Below, piece by piece: positions 1-8,394 of a stretch of DNA of 64,000 nt. The translations under genes and the position numbers were made by a program. Position 1 is the stretch's first letter; each line of letters starts with the position of its first letter. Below the pieces are notes generated by a model, which had not been told where the DNA came from, did no database searches, and worked only from the letters and a program-made list of their open reading frames with translations. Source of the stretch: Microbacteriaceae bacterium UBA1487. GTDB taxonomy: Bacteria; Actinomycetota; Actinomycetes; Actinomycetales; Microbacteriaceae. The stretch covers positions 23,813-87,812 of the forward strand of contig DCRR01000001.1 in the NCBI GenBank assembly GCA_002325245.1, given 5' to 3'.

Positions 1-471
1 GCCTGGGGAGACCGGCTCGTGCGCACCGATGTGACCACGGAGGACTCCGCGGTCGCGCTCGTTCGATTCGACGACCGTCGCATCGTCCAGATCGAGACCG
101 GCTGGAACCACGTCGCCGGATTGGACGTGCGCAACGAGATCCACGGCTCGAAGGGCTGGATCGGCACCGATGAGACCGGTGAGACCGGCATCCGTGCTTT
201 CGCCGGCCAGTCGGCCGGCTACGTGCTCGAAAAAGCGGGCGCCGAGACCGGATGGGTCACCCCGGTGCCCGACGAGCCTTGGACCTACGGCTACCACGCC
301 GAAATGGCACACTTCGTCGAGAGTTTTCTCGCCGGTCGTGCGCCGCGACAGACCCTGACCGACGGCTACATCGACAACGCCGTCATCGATGCCGCGTACC
401 GTGCCATCGAATCCGGAACCTGGGAATCCATTGATCTGTCGGCGCTGGACGGCGCCGCCCCGACGAAGTGA
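1..471 (+). CDS. Gfo/Idh/MocA family oxidoreductase, C-terminal part
   Basis: The reading frame is open from base 1, so the 5' part, including the Rossmann NAD(P)-binding domain, lies outside the window. The visible 156 residues look like the alpha/beta C-terminal domain of Gfo/Idh/MocA dehydrogenases, which act on sugars and polyols: a segment about a query sequence and its regular beta-strand context (residues near IVQIETGW), then a helix with HAEMAHFVESFLAG, followed by a short tail. The internal GTG at 19 is not needed as a start. The stop overlaps the GTG of the sulfatase by 4 bp, so translation is probably coupled and the enzyme is likely part of catabolism of a sulfated sugar. Substrate unknown. 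Confidence 0.8.
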   Translation, partial: AWGDRLVRTDVTTEDSAVALVRFDDRRIVQIETGWNHVAGLDVRNEIHGSKGWIGTDETGETGIRAFAGQSAGYVLEKAGAETGWVTPVPDEPWTYGYHAEMAHFVESFLAGRAPRQTLTDGYIDNAVIDAAYRAIESGTWESIDLSALDGAAPTK

Positions 472-1907
472 AGAGAATGAGTTCGAAACGCCCCAACATC
501 GTCGTCGTCCTCACCGATGACCACGCATCGCATGCGATCTCCGCGTACGGCTCGGTCGTCAACCAGACGCCGCGCATCGATGAGATCGCCGAGAACGGCG
601 TGCGATTCGAGAACTGCTTTGCGACGAATGCGCTGTGCTCGCCGAGCCGTGCGAGCATTCTGACGGGCACCTACAGCCACATCAACGGGGTCTCGACGCT
701 CGTGACGCCGCTCGACGCCAGCCAGCCGACCTTCATCTCGCAGCTCAAGGCGGCCGGGTACCGCACCGCCATGGTCGGCAAGTGGCACATGGGCGACGGT
801 GAGGGGCACAACCCCGAAGGCTTCGACTACTGGGATGTTCTCATCGAGCAGGGCGAGTACCACAACCCGAATCTCCTCAACGAAGACGGGCTGCGCAGCG
901 TCCCCGGCTACGCGACGGACATCATCACCGACCTCTCGATGGAGTGGGTCGAGAGCCTCGGCGGCGACGAGCCGTGGTGTGTTCTGATCTGGCACAAGGC
1001 GCCCCACCGGCCGTGGGAGCCGGACGAGAAGCACCGCGACATGTACACCGACCCGATCCCCGTCCCGGCGACGTTCCACGACGACTACGCGACGCGCACG
1101 GCGTCGGCGCGTCGCGCGGCGATGCGGATCGCCGAGCACTTGAACATGGACGACCTCAAGGTTCCGCCGCCCGCGGGGCTGAGCTACGAGGAGGAGGCGC
1201 TCTGGAAGTACCAGCGCTACATGGAGGACTACCTCCGTTGTGTCGCGAGCGTCGACGACAATGTGGGCCGCGTCACCGACTGGCTGCGCGAGCGCGGCGA
1301 GTTCGACGACACCCTGCTGATGTACTGCTCAGACCAGGGGTTCTTCCTCGGCGATCACGGCTGGTTCGACAAGCGCTTCATGTACGAGGAGTCGCTGCGC
1401 ATGCCGCTGGTGTTGTCGTACCCTCGCGCGGTGCCCGCCGGGCAGGTGCATGACGGCATCGTCACCAACGTCGACTTCGCCCGCACGATCCTCGAGTTCG
1501 CCGGCGTCGAGACGCATGAGCGGATGCAGGGCCGCAGCTTCGCCGGCGACATCGCCACCGAGATCGAGGCGCTGCCCGCGGCGGAGGGCATGTACTACCG
1601 CTACTGGGAGCACGACGACATCTTCCACAACGCGCCCGCGCACTACGGCTACCGCAGCGACCGGTACAAGATCATCTACTACTACAACGACGGTCTAGGC
1701 ATTCCGGGAACCGGTCCGTTCACGTATCCGGCGGAATGGGAGCTGTTCGACCTGCAGGAGGATCCCGACGAGCTGAACAATGTGTTCCACGATCCGGCCT
1801 ACGTCTCGATCCGCGAGGACATGATCGCCCGTCTGGCGGCGGCCCAGCGCGAACTCGGCGACACGCCGCACCCCAGTCAGGAATTGGGCTCCGGCACCCG
1901 CCCGTGA
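468..1907 (+). CDS. Cys-type sulfatase
   Basis: 479-residue sulfatase of the alkaline-phosphatase superfamily, which hydrolyses a sulfate ester. The N-terminal metal-binding pair D17-D18 (VLTDDH) is present. The formylglycine motif CSPSR starts at C57, so this is a Cys-type enzyme needing oxidation of C57 to formylglycine. A second metal site is seen around the YCSDQGFFLGDHGWFDKR segment, with a lysine soon after. The fold runs to a C-terminal YPAEWELFDLQEDPDELNNV segment typical of choline/iduronate/aryl sulfatases. No signal peptide is seen, so it is probably cytoplasmic. The GTG at 468 overlaps the previous stop; ATG at 477 is an alternative start. The next two genes are an exporter and the maturation enzyme. 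Exact substrate not deducible. Confidence 0.9.
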   Translation: MKRMSSKRPNIVVVLTDDHASHAISAYGSVVNQTPRIDEIAENGVRFENCFATNALCSPSRASILTGTYSHINGVSTLVTPLDASQPTFISQLKAAGYRTAMVGKWHMGDGEGHNPEGFDYWDVLIEQGEYHNPNLLNEDGLRSVPGYATDIITDLSMEWVESLGGDEPWCVLIWHKAPHRPWEPDEKHRDMYTDPIPVPATFHDDYATRTASARRAAMRIAEHLNMDDLKVPPPAGLSYEEEALWKYQRYMEDYLRCVASVDDNVGRVTDWLRERGEFDDTLLMYCSDQGFFLGDHGWFDKRFMYEESLRMPLVLSYPRAVPAGQVHDGIVTNVDFARTILEFAGVETHERMQGRSFAGDIATEIEALPAAEGMYYRYWEHDDIFHNAPAHYGYRSDRYKIIYYYNDGLGIPGTGPFTYPAEWELFDLQEDPDELNNVFHDPAYVSIREDMIARLAAAQRELGDTPHPSQELGSGTRP

Positions 1908-2665
1908 CCGATGCCGCGTGGCTCGTGCCGACGCTCGCGGCGGTCGCCGTGTTCGTCGGTGCGGCGCTGCAGCAGCTCACCGGGGTGGGTTTCGCACTGG
2001 TCGTTGCGCCGTTCCTGGTGCTGCTGCTGGGCCCGGTTGAAGGCGTGCTGCTGGTCAACGCCGGCGGAGCGCTCACGTCGGCGGTGATTCTCGCGGGGAC
2101 TTTTCGCGAGGTCGATTGGCGGAGCTTTCTCTCGCTGGCGCCGCCGGCCCTTGTGGGCGTCGTCGTCGGCGCTCTGATCGTCGGGGTGATCCCCGCGGCG
2201 GGTCTCGACATCGGAGTGGGGGTGCTCGTTCTGCTCGCGATCGCGGTGCTCGCCGTCACGCCCGACCTCGCCTTCTCTGACCGTCGGCGGTACGCGGTGA
2301 TCGCGGGTTTCGCCAGTGGCGCGATGAACGCGACAGCGGGGCTCGCCGGCCCCGCGATCACCGTGTATGGACTGGGTCGCGGTTGGCGGCCTGGTGTCTT
2401 CCGGTCGACCGTTCAGGCGTTCTTCCTTGCGCTCGCGCTCGCGGCGATCGCCGCGAAGCTGCTCAGCGGTGTCGCTGTGCTCCCCAATCTCACGTTCGTG
2501 ATGCTGCTGGGACTGGCGGCATCGTGCCTTGTGGGGCTCGCGACCGGGGTGGCGGTGTCGAAGCTCGTCAGCGCGCGATGGATCCGCGTACTCCTGCTCG
2601 TGCTCTCCGGCCTCGGGGGACTCGGCACGCTCCTGCGCGGAGCGCTGGAGTTGGCGAGCGCCTAG
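1904..2665 (+). CDS. TauE/SafE family sulfite/sulfate exporter-like membrane protein
   Basis: 253-residue polytopic membrane protein with about eight hydrophobic segments, a length normal for the TauE/SafE family. It carries the family's duplicated architecture: an N-terminal segment around GVGFALVVAPFLVLLLGP and a second around FASGAMNATAGLAGPAITVYGL. The family is linked to export of sulfite, sulfoacetate or other anions. The start GTG at 1904 overlaps the sulfatase stop (GTGA); the longer open frame upstream is only sulfatase shadow. Placed between a sulfatase and its maturase, the likely job is to expel sulfate or sulfite released from the substrate; this is inference from context. Confidence 0.82.
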   Translation: MTDAAWLVPTLAAVAVFVGAALQQLTGVGFALVVAPFLVLLLGPVEGVLLVNAGGALTSAVILAGTFREVDWRSFLSLAPPALVGVVVGALIVGVIPAAGLDIGVGVLVLLAIAVLAVTPDLAFSDRRRYAVIAGFASGAMNATAGLAGPAITVYGLGRGWRPGVFRSTVQAFFLALALAAIAAKLLSGVAVLPNLTFVMLLGLAASCLVGLATGVAVSKLVSARWIRVLLLVLSGLGGLGTLLRGALELASA

Positions 2666-2668
2666 TCT
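2663..2668 (+). promoter_or_regulatory. possible -10 box for the FGE gene
   Basis: TAGTCT overlaps the TauE stop codon and lies 33 bases before the FGE ATG. It would give a short leader of about 27 bases containing AAGAAGG. This suggests that the maturase can also be transcribed on its own; no clear -35 is seen. Confidence 0.35.
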
Positions 2669-2701
2669 GGATGGATCGAGAAGAAGGCGGGTTCTGCGCA
2701 G

Positions 2702-3613
2702 ATGACGGGCGGTGCGGCGGTTGACGCCGGTGACATGGTTCGGCTCGACGGCGGCACGTTTCGGATGGGCTCCGAGGCGTTCTACCCGGAGGAGGGGCCC
2801 GTGGTCGAGGTCACGGTGAAGCCCTTCGAGATCGATCGCTACGCGGTCACCAACCGGCAGTTCGCCGAGTTCGTCGACGAGACCGGGTATGTGACGGTCG
2901 CCGAGCGACCGCTCGACCCGGTCGAGTTCCCCGGAGCCGATCTGGCCAGCCTCGAACCGGGCTCGCTCGTCTTCACGCCGACCGAGGGCCCGGTCGACCT
3001 TCGCAACTGGCGGCAGTGGTGGCGCTGGGTTCCCGGGGCGTCGTGGCGGCATCCGCAGGGCCCCGACAGCACGATCGACGACCGGCTCGAGCATCCGGTG
3101 GTGCAGGTCGCCTACCCGGATGCCGCGAGCTACGCCGCCTGGGCGGGCAAGCGCCTGCCGACGGAGGCCGAGTGGGAGTTCGCCGCGCGCGGCGGTCTCG
3201 ACGGGGCTACGTTCGCCTGGGGCGAGGAGGCGAACCAGCGCGAGGAGCCGTTCGCGAACACCTGGCAGGGGCGCTTCCCGTACCTCAACACGGGCGCGCG
3301 CGGCTGGGTTGGCACGGCGCCGGTGGGCTCGTTCCCGCCGAATGCCTTCGGACTCTACGAGATGACCGGCAACACCTGGGAGTGGACGGCGGATGCGTGG
3401 GAGGACACCCACACGACGCCGGTCACCTCGTGCGGCTGCAGCCCGAATGCCGCCGCGGTGAGCGACCGTCCCGATCCCCGCTCGCGTCGCGTCACCAAGG
3501 GCGGATCGCATCTCTGCGCCCCCGAGTACTGCCTGCGCTATCGTCCCGCTGCGCGCTCGGCGCAGACGGAGGACTCGTCCACGACGCACCTCGGGTTCCG
3601 CTGCGCGCGCTGA
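2702..3613 (+). CDS. Formylglycine-generating enzyme (sulfatase maturase, SUMF1/FGE)
   Basis: 303 residues, the usual length of the prokaryotic aerobic FGE. It oxidises the CxPxR cysteine of sulfatases to formylglycine using O2 and copper. Seen: N-terminal MVRLDGGTFRMGSE typical of the FGE-sulfatase fold, RLPTEAEWEFAARGG in the middle, the GLYEMTGNTWEWTAD segment, then the active-site pair C272 and C277 in the context CAPEYC followed by RYRPAAR, which occupy the same numbers as the copper-binding pair described for the Streptomyces coelicolor enzyme. The downstream end LGFRCAR is also typical. The neighbouring sulfatase carries the matching CSPSR motif, so substrate and maturase are encoded together. 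Confidence 0.94.
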   Translation: MTGGAAVDAGDMVRLDGGTFRMGSEAFYPEEGPVVEVTVKPFEIDRYAVTNRQFAEFVDETGYVTVAERPLDPVEFPGADLASLEPGSLVFTPTEGPVDLRNWRQWWRWVPGASWRHPQGPDSTIDDRLEHPVVQVAYPDAASYAAWAGKRLPTEAEWEFAARGGLDGATFAWGEEANQREEPFANTWQGRFPYLNTGARGWVGTAPVGSFPPNAFGLYEMTGNTWEWTADAWEDTHTTPVTSCGCSPNAAAVSDRPDPRSRRVTKGGSHLCAPEYCLRYRPAARSAQTEDSSTTHLGFRCAR

Positions 3614-3645
3614 ACCGCCATGACTCCCGTGCGGGAGACTTCGGC

Positions 3646-3687
3646 CGGTGCCCGCCGCCGTGGCCCTGATCCACGGGGCGGGCACCG
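3646..3687 (+). terminator. hairpin terminator after the sulfatase cassette
   Basis: CGGTGCCCG at 3646-3654 pairs with CGGGCACCG at 3679-3687 with further GC pairing inside; the stem is followed by CCTTTGC. It lies between the rightward FGE gene and the end of the leftward membrane-protein gene, so it may serve both. Confidence 0.65.
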
Positions 3688-3737
3688 CCTTTGCTCTGCG
3701 AAGACCGAGAACTGGGCTCGATTTCCGGCTAGATTCC

Positions 3738-4286
3738 TCACACCCCTGAGTCGGAATCCCATGCCGCGAGACCCAGGGTCCCGCAGAGTTCTTCGGGCGT
3801 CAGCCCTTCCCGGAGGGGAAAGACCAACGCGAGTCGTGTCGATTTGGCGCAGGCCACCAGCGCGGGCATCTCGCGGGTCGCGGTCGCCGTCGTGGTCGCG
3901 CTCGCGTGAGCCGAGCGGCTGAGCTCGCCCGACTCCCAGGGCTCAGCGCACAGTTCGATCGGCGACATCTCGGTGAGCCGGTCGGCGACGCCGATGAACT
4001 GGGAGGCGCGGGTGTCGACGACCTGCACGGACCGTGACGAGAGATCGGGGGCTTCGTAGCACCACGCTGTCGTGGCGGCGTCAGAGTAGGCGTTGGCGAC
4101 GCCGATGGCCCCTGCGGTCAAGGCGACGGCCGCCGAGGCCGCGATGCCGACCGCGAGCAGGCGCCGGCGACGGCCGGGGAGCGGCAGGTCGACCATCATG
4201 TGCTCCGCTCGCGCGGAGGCGAGCACGCGGGCGCGCACCGGGGCCAGCTGGCTCCGGATCTCGTTGTCGTTCGGGAGGCGGGTCAT
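3738..4286 (-). CDS. membrane protein co-transcribed with ECF sigma factor; possible anti-sigma factor
   Basis: 182 residues. An N-terminal charged cytoplasmic part of about 45 residues is followed by one membrane segment (residues about 47-70, rich in A, V, L, G) and a C-terminal extracytoplasmic part with several cysteines. The ATG at 4286 overlaps the sigma-factor stop (ATGA), the usual arrangement of a sigma/anti-sigma pair. The canonical zinc anti-sigma motif HxxxCxxC is absent from the N-terminal part, so the role as anti-sigma rests on topology and coupling only. It could instead be an unrelated sigma-regulated membrane protein. No family name recognised. Confidence 0.65.
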   Translation of the reverse strand: MTRLPNDNEIRSQLAPVRARVLASARAEHMMVDLPLPGRRRRLLAVGIAASAAVALTAGAIGVANAYSDAATTAWCYEAPDLSSRSVQVVDTRASQFIGVADRLTEMSPIELCAEPWESGELSRSAHASATTTATATREMPALVACAKSTRLALVFPLREGLTPEELCGTLGLAAWDSDSGV

Positions 4287-4852
4287 GACACGCTCTCCTC
4301 GGCGGCGGCGGCGGCGGCGGCGCCGCGTTGGCGTCGCAGGCGCTCGCGACTGCGCTGCACGCGCTTGGTGACGCTGCTGACGCTGATCCCGAGTTCGTTC
4401 GCGGCTTCGCGGTAGGAGCGGCCCTCGTAGAGGCACAGCTCGACGACGCGCCGATCGGTGGCGCTCAGGTGGTTGATCGCCTCGAACACCCACTCGAGCT
4501 CTTCCACGTCGGCGAGATGCTCGCGGTCGAGCGACTCCGCCCCGCGGTTGGCAATGTGCTCATCGAGCGGGAGGCAGGCGTGCTTCGCCATGATGCGGCG
4601 CAGATTCTGGGCGTGGTACCGGCAGGTGACGAGGAGCCAGGGCAGCATCGAAGCGTCGATGAGTCGTATCTCGGACAGCTTCTTCCACGCCGTCACGAAC
4701 GTCTCCTGAACGAGTTCCTGAGCGCTCACCACGTCGTGGGTCTGTGCGTATGCGAATCGGTACACAGCGATGGAATGCCGGTCGAACAGTTCGCCGAAAG
4801 CCCGATCGTCGTGCGCGAGCGCGCGACGGATCAGGTCGACGTCGGGGTCCAC
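4283..4852 (-). CDS. ECF-type RNA polymerase sigma factor
   Basis: 189-residue sigma-70 family protein containing regions 2 and 4 only. Region 2 is seen in ALAHDDRAFGELFDRH through VQETFVTAWKKL, region 4 in the LSATDRRVVELCLYEGRSYREAA and ISVSSVTKRVQRSRERLRR helix-turn-helix. The start chosen is GTG at 4852, because GGAGGTG at 4858-4864 lies 5 bases upstream; the open frame extends further but has no better signal. The C-terminus is an alanine run encoded by a GGC trinucleotide repeat. It probably directs transcription of an extracytoplasmic-stress regulon, with the overlapping downstream gene as its candidate regulator. Confidence 0.9.
   Translation of the reverse strand: MDPDVDLIRRALAHDDRAFGELFDRHSIAVYRFAYAQTHDVVSAQELVQETFVTAWKKLSEIRLIDASMLPWLLVTCRYHAQNLRRIMAKHACLPLDEHIANRGAESLDREHLADVEELEWVFEAINHLSATDRRVVELCLYEGRSYREAANELGISVSSVTKRVQRSRERLRRQRGAAAAAAAEESVS
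4301..4322. repeat. GGC trinucleotide microsatellite inside the sigma-factor gene
   Basis: Seven consecutive GGC units encode the alanine run near the C-terminus of the ECF sigma factor. Slippage by one unit keeps the frame; other changes would disturb the overlap with the next gene. Confidence 0.7.
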
Positions 4853-5126
4853 GTCTTCACCTCCACTATGTAGTGTCCCGATCTCCGGAATCGTGACACC
4901 TCGCGAATAGAAATCTCCGAGAAGTCTCACAGATTTCCTGATGGAACTTCATCAATTGCACAATTCGATTGACTAATTATGCCCTGTTTCACGGGAGGCC
5001 CCGGTCGCGGCGGAATTCGACCGCGCAGCGGCGGCATCGGTCGCGCAGGGCAGGCGTTCCGGCGCGCCAGCGGGCTCCGCGCCACGGACACAGTTGATCC
5101 ATAGACTTCTGCGCTTGGCTGTCCTC

Positions 5127-5855
5127 ATGACACTTGCAGCACCCGCTCTGCGGCACCCCGATGGCTCCCCGGTTCGCGCCCTCGTCGTCGACGACGAGGC
5201 GAGCCTGGGCGACCTGATGCGCATGGCGCTGCGCGCCGAGGGGTGGGAGGCGCGCGCCGTCGAAGACGGCCACACCGCGCTGCGGGTCGCCCGCGAGTTC
5301 AATCCCGACGTCATCGTCCTCGACGTGATGATGCCCGGAATCGACGGGCTGCAGGTGCTGCAGCGGCTTCGAGCATCGGGAAACGACGCGCCCGTGCTGT
5401 TCCTCACCGCGAAGGACGGCGTCGACGATCGCATCGCGGGCCTCACCGCCGGAGGCGACGACTACGTGACGAAGCCGTTCAGTCTGGAAGAGGTCGTCGC
5501 CCGGCTGCGCGGCCTGGTGCGTCGCACGATGGTGGGCGCGACGGTCGACAACGGCCCCGAGATCCGCGTCGGCGACCTGGTGCTGAACGAGGAGAGCTAC
5601 GAGGTGCGTCGAGGTGACGTCTCGATCGATCTCACCGCGACCGAGTTCGAGCTGCTGCGCTTCCTGATGCGCAACCCGCGGCGTGTGCTCAGTCGCGAGC
5701 AGATCCTCGATCGAGTGTGGAGCTATGACTTCGGCGGCAAGTCGAGCGTCGTGGAGCTCTACATCTCGTACCTCCGCAAGAAGATCGATGTGCTCGGCGA
5801 TCCGATGATCCACACCGTGCGCTCGGTCGGCTACGTCCTGAAGCCGGCCTCGTGA
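5127..5855 (+). CDS. OmpR/PhoB-family response regulator
   Basis: 242 residues: receiver domain (about 16-130) and winged-helix DNA-binding domain (about 145-240). Acidic pair D22-D23, phospho-acceptor D66 (VLDVMMPG), T94 and K116 (VTKPF) are all in place. The C-terminal domain has the DLTATEFELLRFLMRNP and DRVWSYDFGGKSSVVELYISYLRKK segments. Resembles the PrrA/MprA/TcrA type of actinobacterial regulators. ATG at 5127 is preferred over the earlier TTG-like start because a TTGGCT -10-like box sits exactly six bases upstream (leaderless layout). The kinase gene follows with a 4-bp overlap. Confidence 0.92.
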   Translation: MTLAAPALRHPDGSPVRALVVDDEASLGDLMRMALRAEGWEARAVEDGHTALRVAREFNPDVIVLDVMMPGIDGLQVLQRLRASGNDAPVLFLTAKDGVDDRIAGLTAGGDDYVTKPFSLEEVVARLRGLVRRTMVGATVDNGPEIRVGDLVLNEESYEVRRGDVSIDLTATEFELLRFLMRNPRRVLSREQILDRVWSYDFGGKSSVVELYISYLRKKIDVLGDPMIHTVRSVGYVLKPAS

Positions 5856-7324
5856 CGTCACGTCGACCCTGGTCGCTCCGGCGACGGCTCATCGCCGGGA
5901 TCCTGGCGCTGATCGTGGCGCTCGGCGTCGCCATCGGCGGTGTCAGCACGGCTGTTCTCCAGAACAGCCTCATCGATCGTCTCGATCGCCAACTCGAGTC
6001 CTCAGTCGGGCGATCCGGCACCGCCCTGGGGCGACCGGGCGGAGTCGAGGATCGCGAGGATCCGCCCCCCGTCGGGGGCTTCGTGCTCGGCGAAGCGGCG
6101 GGCGCGATCGGCGTGCTTGTGATCGACGGCGTGCTCGTGCAGGCCGGGTATCTGACAGAGACCGGCGACGACCAGTCGCTCACCGAGGCGCAGAGCCTCG
6201 ACCTGCTGTCGATCTCCGTCGACGGCGAGCCCTACACCGTGGACCTCGGCGGCGATCTCGGCCGCTACCGCGTCATCGCCGAGCCGTTGAACGCGACGAC
6301 CACCGTGATCGTCGGCCTCTCGCTCGACGACGTGGACGAGACCGTCACTCAGCTGGCGATCACGATCGCCTTCGTGACCGCGCTTGCGCTCGGCGCGGCC
6401 GCCGCCCTGGGGGCTGTCGTCGTGCGGATCGCGCTGCGCCCACTGGACCGCGTCGTCGCCACCGCGACCCGGGTCTCCGAACTTCCGCTCGACGAGGGCG
6501 AGGTGCAGCTCGCGGAGCGCGTGCCGGAGTCGGCCACGGCCCCGGGCACCGAGGTCGGCCGTGTGGGGTCCGCGCTCAACCGCCTGCTCGGCCGCGTCGA
6601 GACGGCGCTGACGGCGCGGCAGGAGAGCGAAGACAAGCTGCGTCGCTTCGTCGCGGATGCCTCCCACGAGCTGCGCACCCCGCTCGCCTCGATTCGCGGG
6701 TACTCCGAGTTCGTGCGGACGAAGGCGCCGGATCTGGATCCCGACTTCGCGCGGTCGCTCGAGCGCATCGACTCGGAGTCCCAGCGCATGACCTCGCTCG
6801 TCGAGGACATGCTGCTGCTGGCGCGGCTCGATGCCGGGCCGGAGCTGCACAGCAACCCGGTCGACCTCTCGCGCCTGCTCATCGATGCGGTCAGCGATGC
6901 GCACGCGGCGGGGCCAGAGCACCAGTGGGAGCTCGACCTGCCGGAGGAGCCGGTCACGATTCCCGGCGATGCGGGGCGGCTGCACCAGGTGGTGACCAAC
7001 CTGCTCGCGAACGCCCGCATCCACACGCCGGAGGGAACCCGGGTCACGGTTTCGGCCGACGCCGACGACGAATTCGCGCGCGTGCGCATTGCTGACGACG
7101 GCCCCGGGATCCCGGAGGCGATTCTGCCGACCCTGTTCGAGCGCTTCGTGCGCGGGGACGACTCGCGTGCCCGCGCGCGCCAGACGACCGCGCCGGGCGG
7201 CTCCACGGGCCTCGGGCTCGCGATCGTTCGCGCGATCGTCGAGAGCCACGGCGGCAGCGTTCAGGTCACCAGTTCATCGGACGGCACCGAGTTCGTCGTC
7301 GAGCTGCCCCTCGCCTCCGCCTAG
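5852..7324 (+). CDS. sensor histidine kinase
   Basis: 490 residues. First membrane segment about 13-35, an extracytoplasmic sensor loop of about 130 residues containing a proline/acidic stretch, second membrane segment about 167-193, then HAMP, HisKA with phospho-acceptor H272 (DASHELRTPLAS), and an HATPase domain with the N box (VVTNLLANARIHTP), DDGPGIP and a GSTGLGLAIVRAIVESHGG G box. The GTG start overlaps the regulator stop (GTGA), so the two form a two-component pair. The stimulus cannot be read from the sequence. Its stop overlaps by 4 bp the stop of the convergent NYN gene. Confidence 0.93.
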   Translation: MTSRRPWSLRRRLIAGILALIVALGVAIGGVSTAVLQNSLIDRLDRQLESSVGRSGTALGRPGGVEDREDPPPVGGFVLGEAAGAIGVLVIDGVLVQAGYLTETGDDQSLTEAQSLDLLSISVDGEPYTVDLGGDLGRYRVIAEPLNATTTVIVGLSLDDVDETVTQLAITIAFVTALALGAAAALGAVVVRIALRPLDRVVATATRVSELPLDEGEVQLAERVPESATAPGTEVGRVGSALNRLLGRVETALTARQESEDKLRRFVADASHELRTPLASIRGYSEFVRTKAPDLDPDFARSLERIDSESQRMTSLVEDMLLLARLDAGPELHSNPVDLSRLLIDAVSDAHAAGPEHQWELDLPEEPVTIPGDAGRLHQVVTNLLANARIHTPEGTRVTVSADADDEFARVRIADDGPGIPEAILPTLFERFVRGDDSRARARQTTAPGGSTGLGLAIVRAIVESHGGSVQVTSSSDGTEFVVELPLASA

Positions 7325-8367
7325 TCGCTGTCGGGCGAGGCGGCGGGCTTCCGTGCGCGCCGCGAGCGGGTCGCCGGCTTGGCGGGCGGCTCCGGCTCGG
7401 CGGCCGGCGCCTCGCGCTTGCGCACGCTGCGCTGGCTGCCCTCCACCTTCACCTCGGCGATCTCCTCGTGCGCGAGCACGAAGTCGGTGAAGGTCTTGAA
7501 GCCGAGCAGCTTCTCGTTGAACGACGGGTTCATCCGCTTGATCTGCGACTTCACGGCCGAGGGGTTCAGCCACTCGACGTCCTTGGCGTGGCCGAGCTCG
7601 AGCGCGCGGTCGAGCAGGCGGGCCGCGGCGGCGGCGCTCAGCTCGCGCGACTCGTTCTCGCCCTCGGAGTCACCGGTCGGCTTCTCCGCGTCGGGCTCGG
7701 CGGACTTCGTCTCGGGGCTCTCGCTCTCCGCGGCCGGCTCCGACTTGCTCGATGACTTTCCGCCGCGCCGGCGCGCCGGTGCGCTGGGGGCCGCCGGGGC
7801 CTTCTCGATGCCGGGAATCGCGTCATACATCTCGTACTCGTCGCACGCGGCGATGAGCGCCGGGCTGGTGCCGCCGGTGACGCCGATCCCGATCACGAAG
7901 CGGCCGAGGCGCTTGCATCGCTGCGCGAGGGCGATGTAGTCGGAGTCGCCCGCGACGATCACGACGTGGGTGAGGTCCGGAAGGCGGAACAGGTCTTCGA
8001 GCACATCGACCGAGAGGCGGATGTCTCCGCCATTCTTGCCGGCCTTGGTCGTCTGGAACATCTGGGTCAGATCCACCGCGCGATCGACGAGCTGGCTGCG
8101 GTAGCTCGCGTTGGCCGGAACGGACCAGTCGGCGTAGGCGCGGCTCAGCGCGACCGTGCCGAAGCTGGAGGCGTAGTCGAGAATCGCGCCGACGTCGACC
8201 GTGGCGGTGGCGAGCTTCGCGCTCAGCTCGCCCTTCTCGCCGGGGCGCGCGTCGCGGGCGTTCTCGTTGCGCCAGGCCCCCTTGCCGTGGAGCTGGTCGA
8301 AACGCGAGATGACGATGTTGTCGAAGTCGATGTAGACGGCGACGCGTGGATCAGTGGGGGAGGCCAT
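7321..8367 (-). CDS. NYN (PIN-like) domain protein with C-terminal OST-HTH/LOTUS domain
   Basis: 348 residues. The N-terminal NYN domain (about 1-185) is a predicted metal-dependent RNase fold of the LabA type: VAVYIDFDNIV gives the first aspartates, VDVLEDL and VVIVAGDSDYIALAQ the later ones. A charged low-complexity linker (about 190-245) leads to a LOTUS/OST-HTH RNA-binding domain (about 246-320, AAAARLLDRALELG to FKTFTDFVLAHEE), and then a basic tail. The combination suggests RNA binding and processing or degradation; the target is unknown. It is read leftward and ends in the convergent kinase stop. Confidence 0.85.
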   Translation of the reverse strand: MASPTDPRVAVYIDFDNIVISRFDQLHGKGAWRNENARDARPGEKGELSAKLATATVDVGAILDYASSFGTVALSRAYADWSVPANASYRSQLVDRAVDLTQMFQTTKAGKNGGDIRLSVDVLEDLFRLPDLTHVVIVAGDSDYIALAQRCKRLGRFVIGIGVTGGTSPALIAACDEYEMYDAIPGIEKAPAAPSAPARRRGGKSSSKSEPAAESESPETKSAEPDAEKPTGDSEGENESRELSAAAAARLLDRALELGHAKDVEWLNPSAVKSQIKRMNPSFNEKLLGFKTFTDFVLAHEEIAEVKVEGSQRSVRKREAPAAEPEPPAKPATRSRRARKPAASPDSD

Positions 8368-8394
8368 GGCCTCAGTCTTGCCGCTTCCGGGGCA

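Noticed and set aside
1877..3685. 602-residue open frame on the minus strand
   Set aside because: Antisense to the TauE and FGE genes, arginine-, glycine- and histidine-rich as expected of a high-GC shadow, with no recognisable domain.
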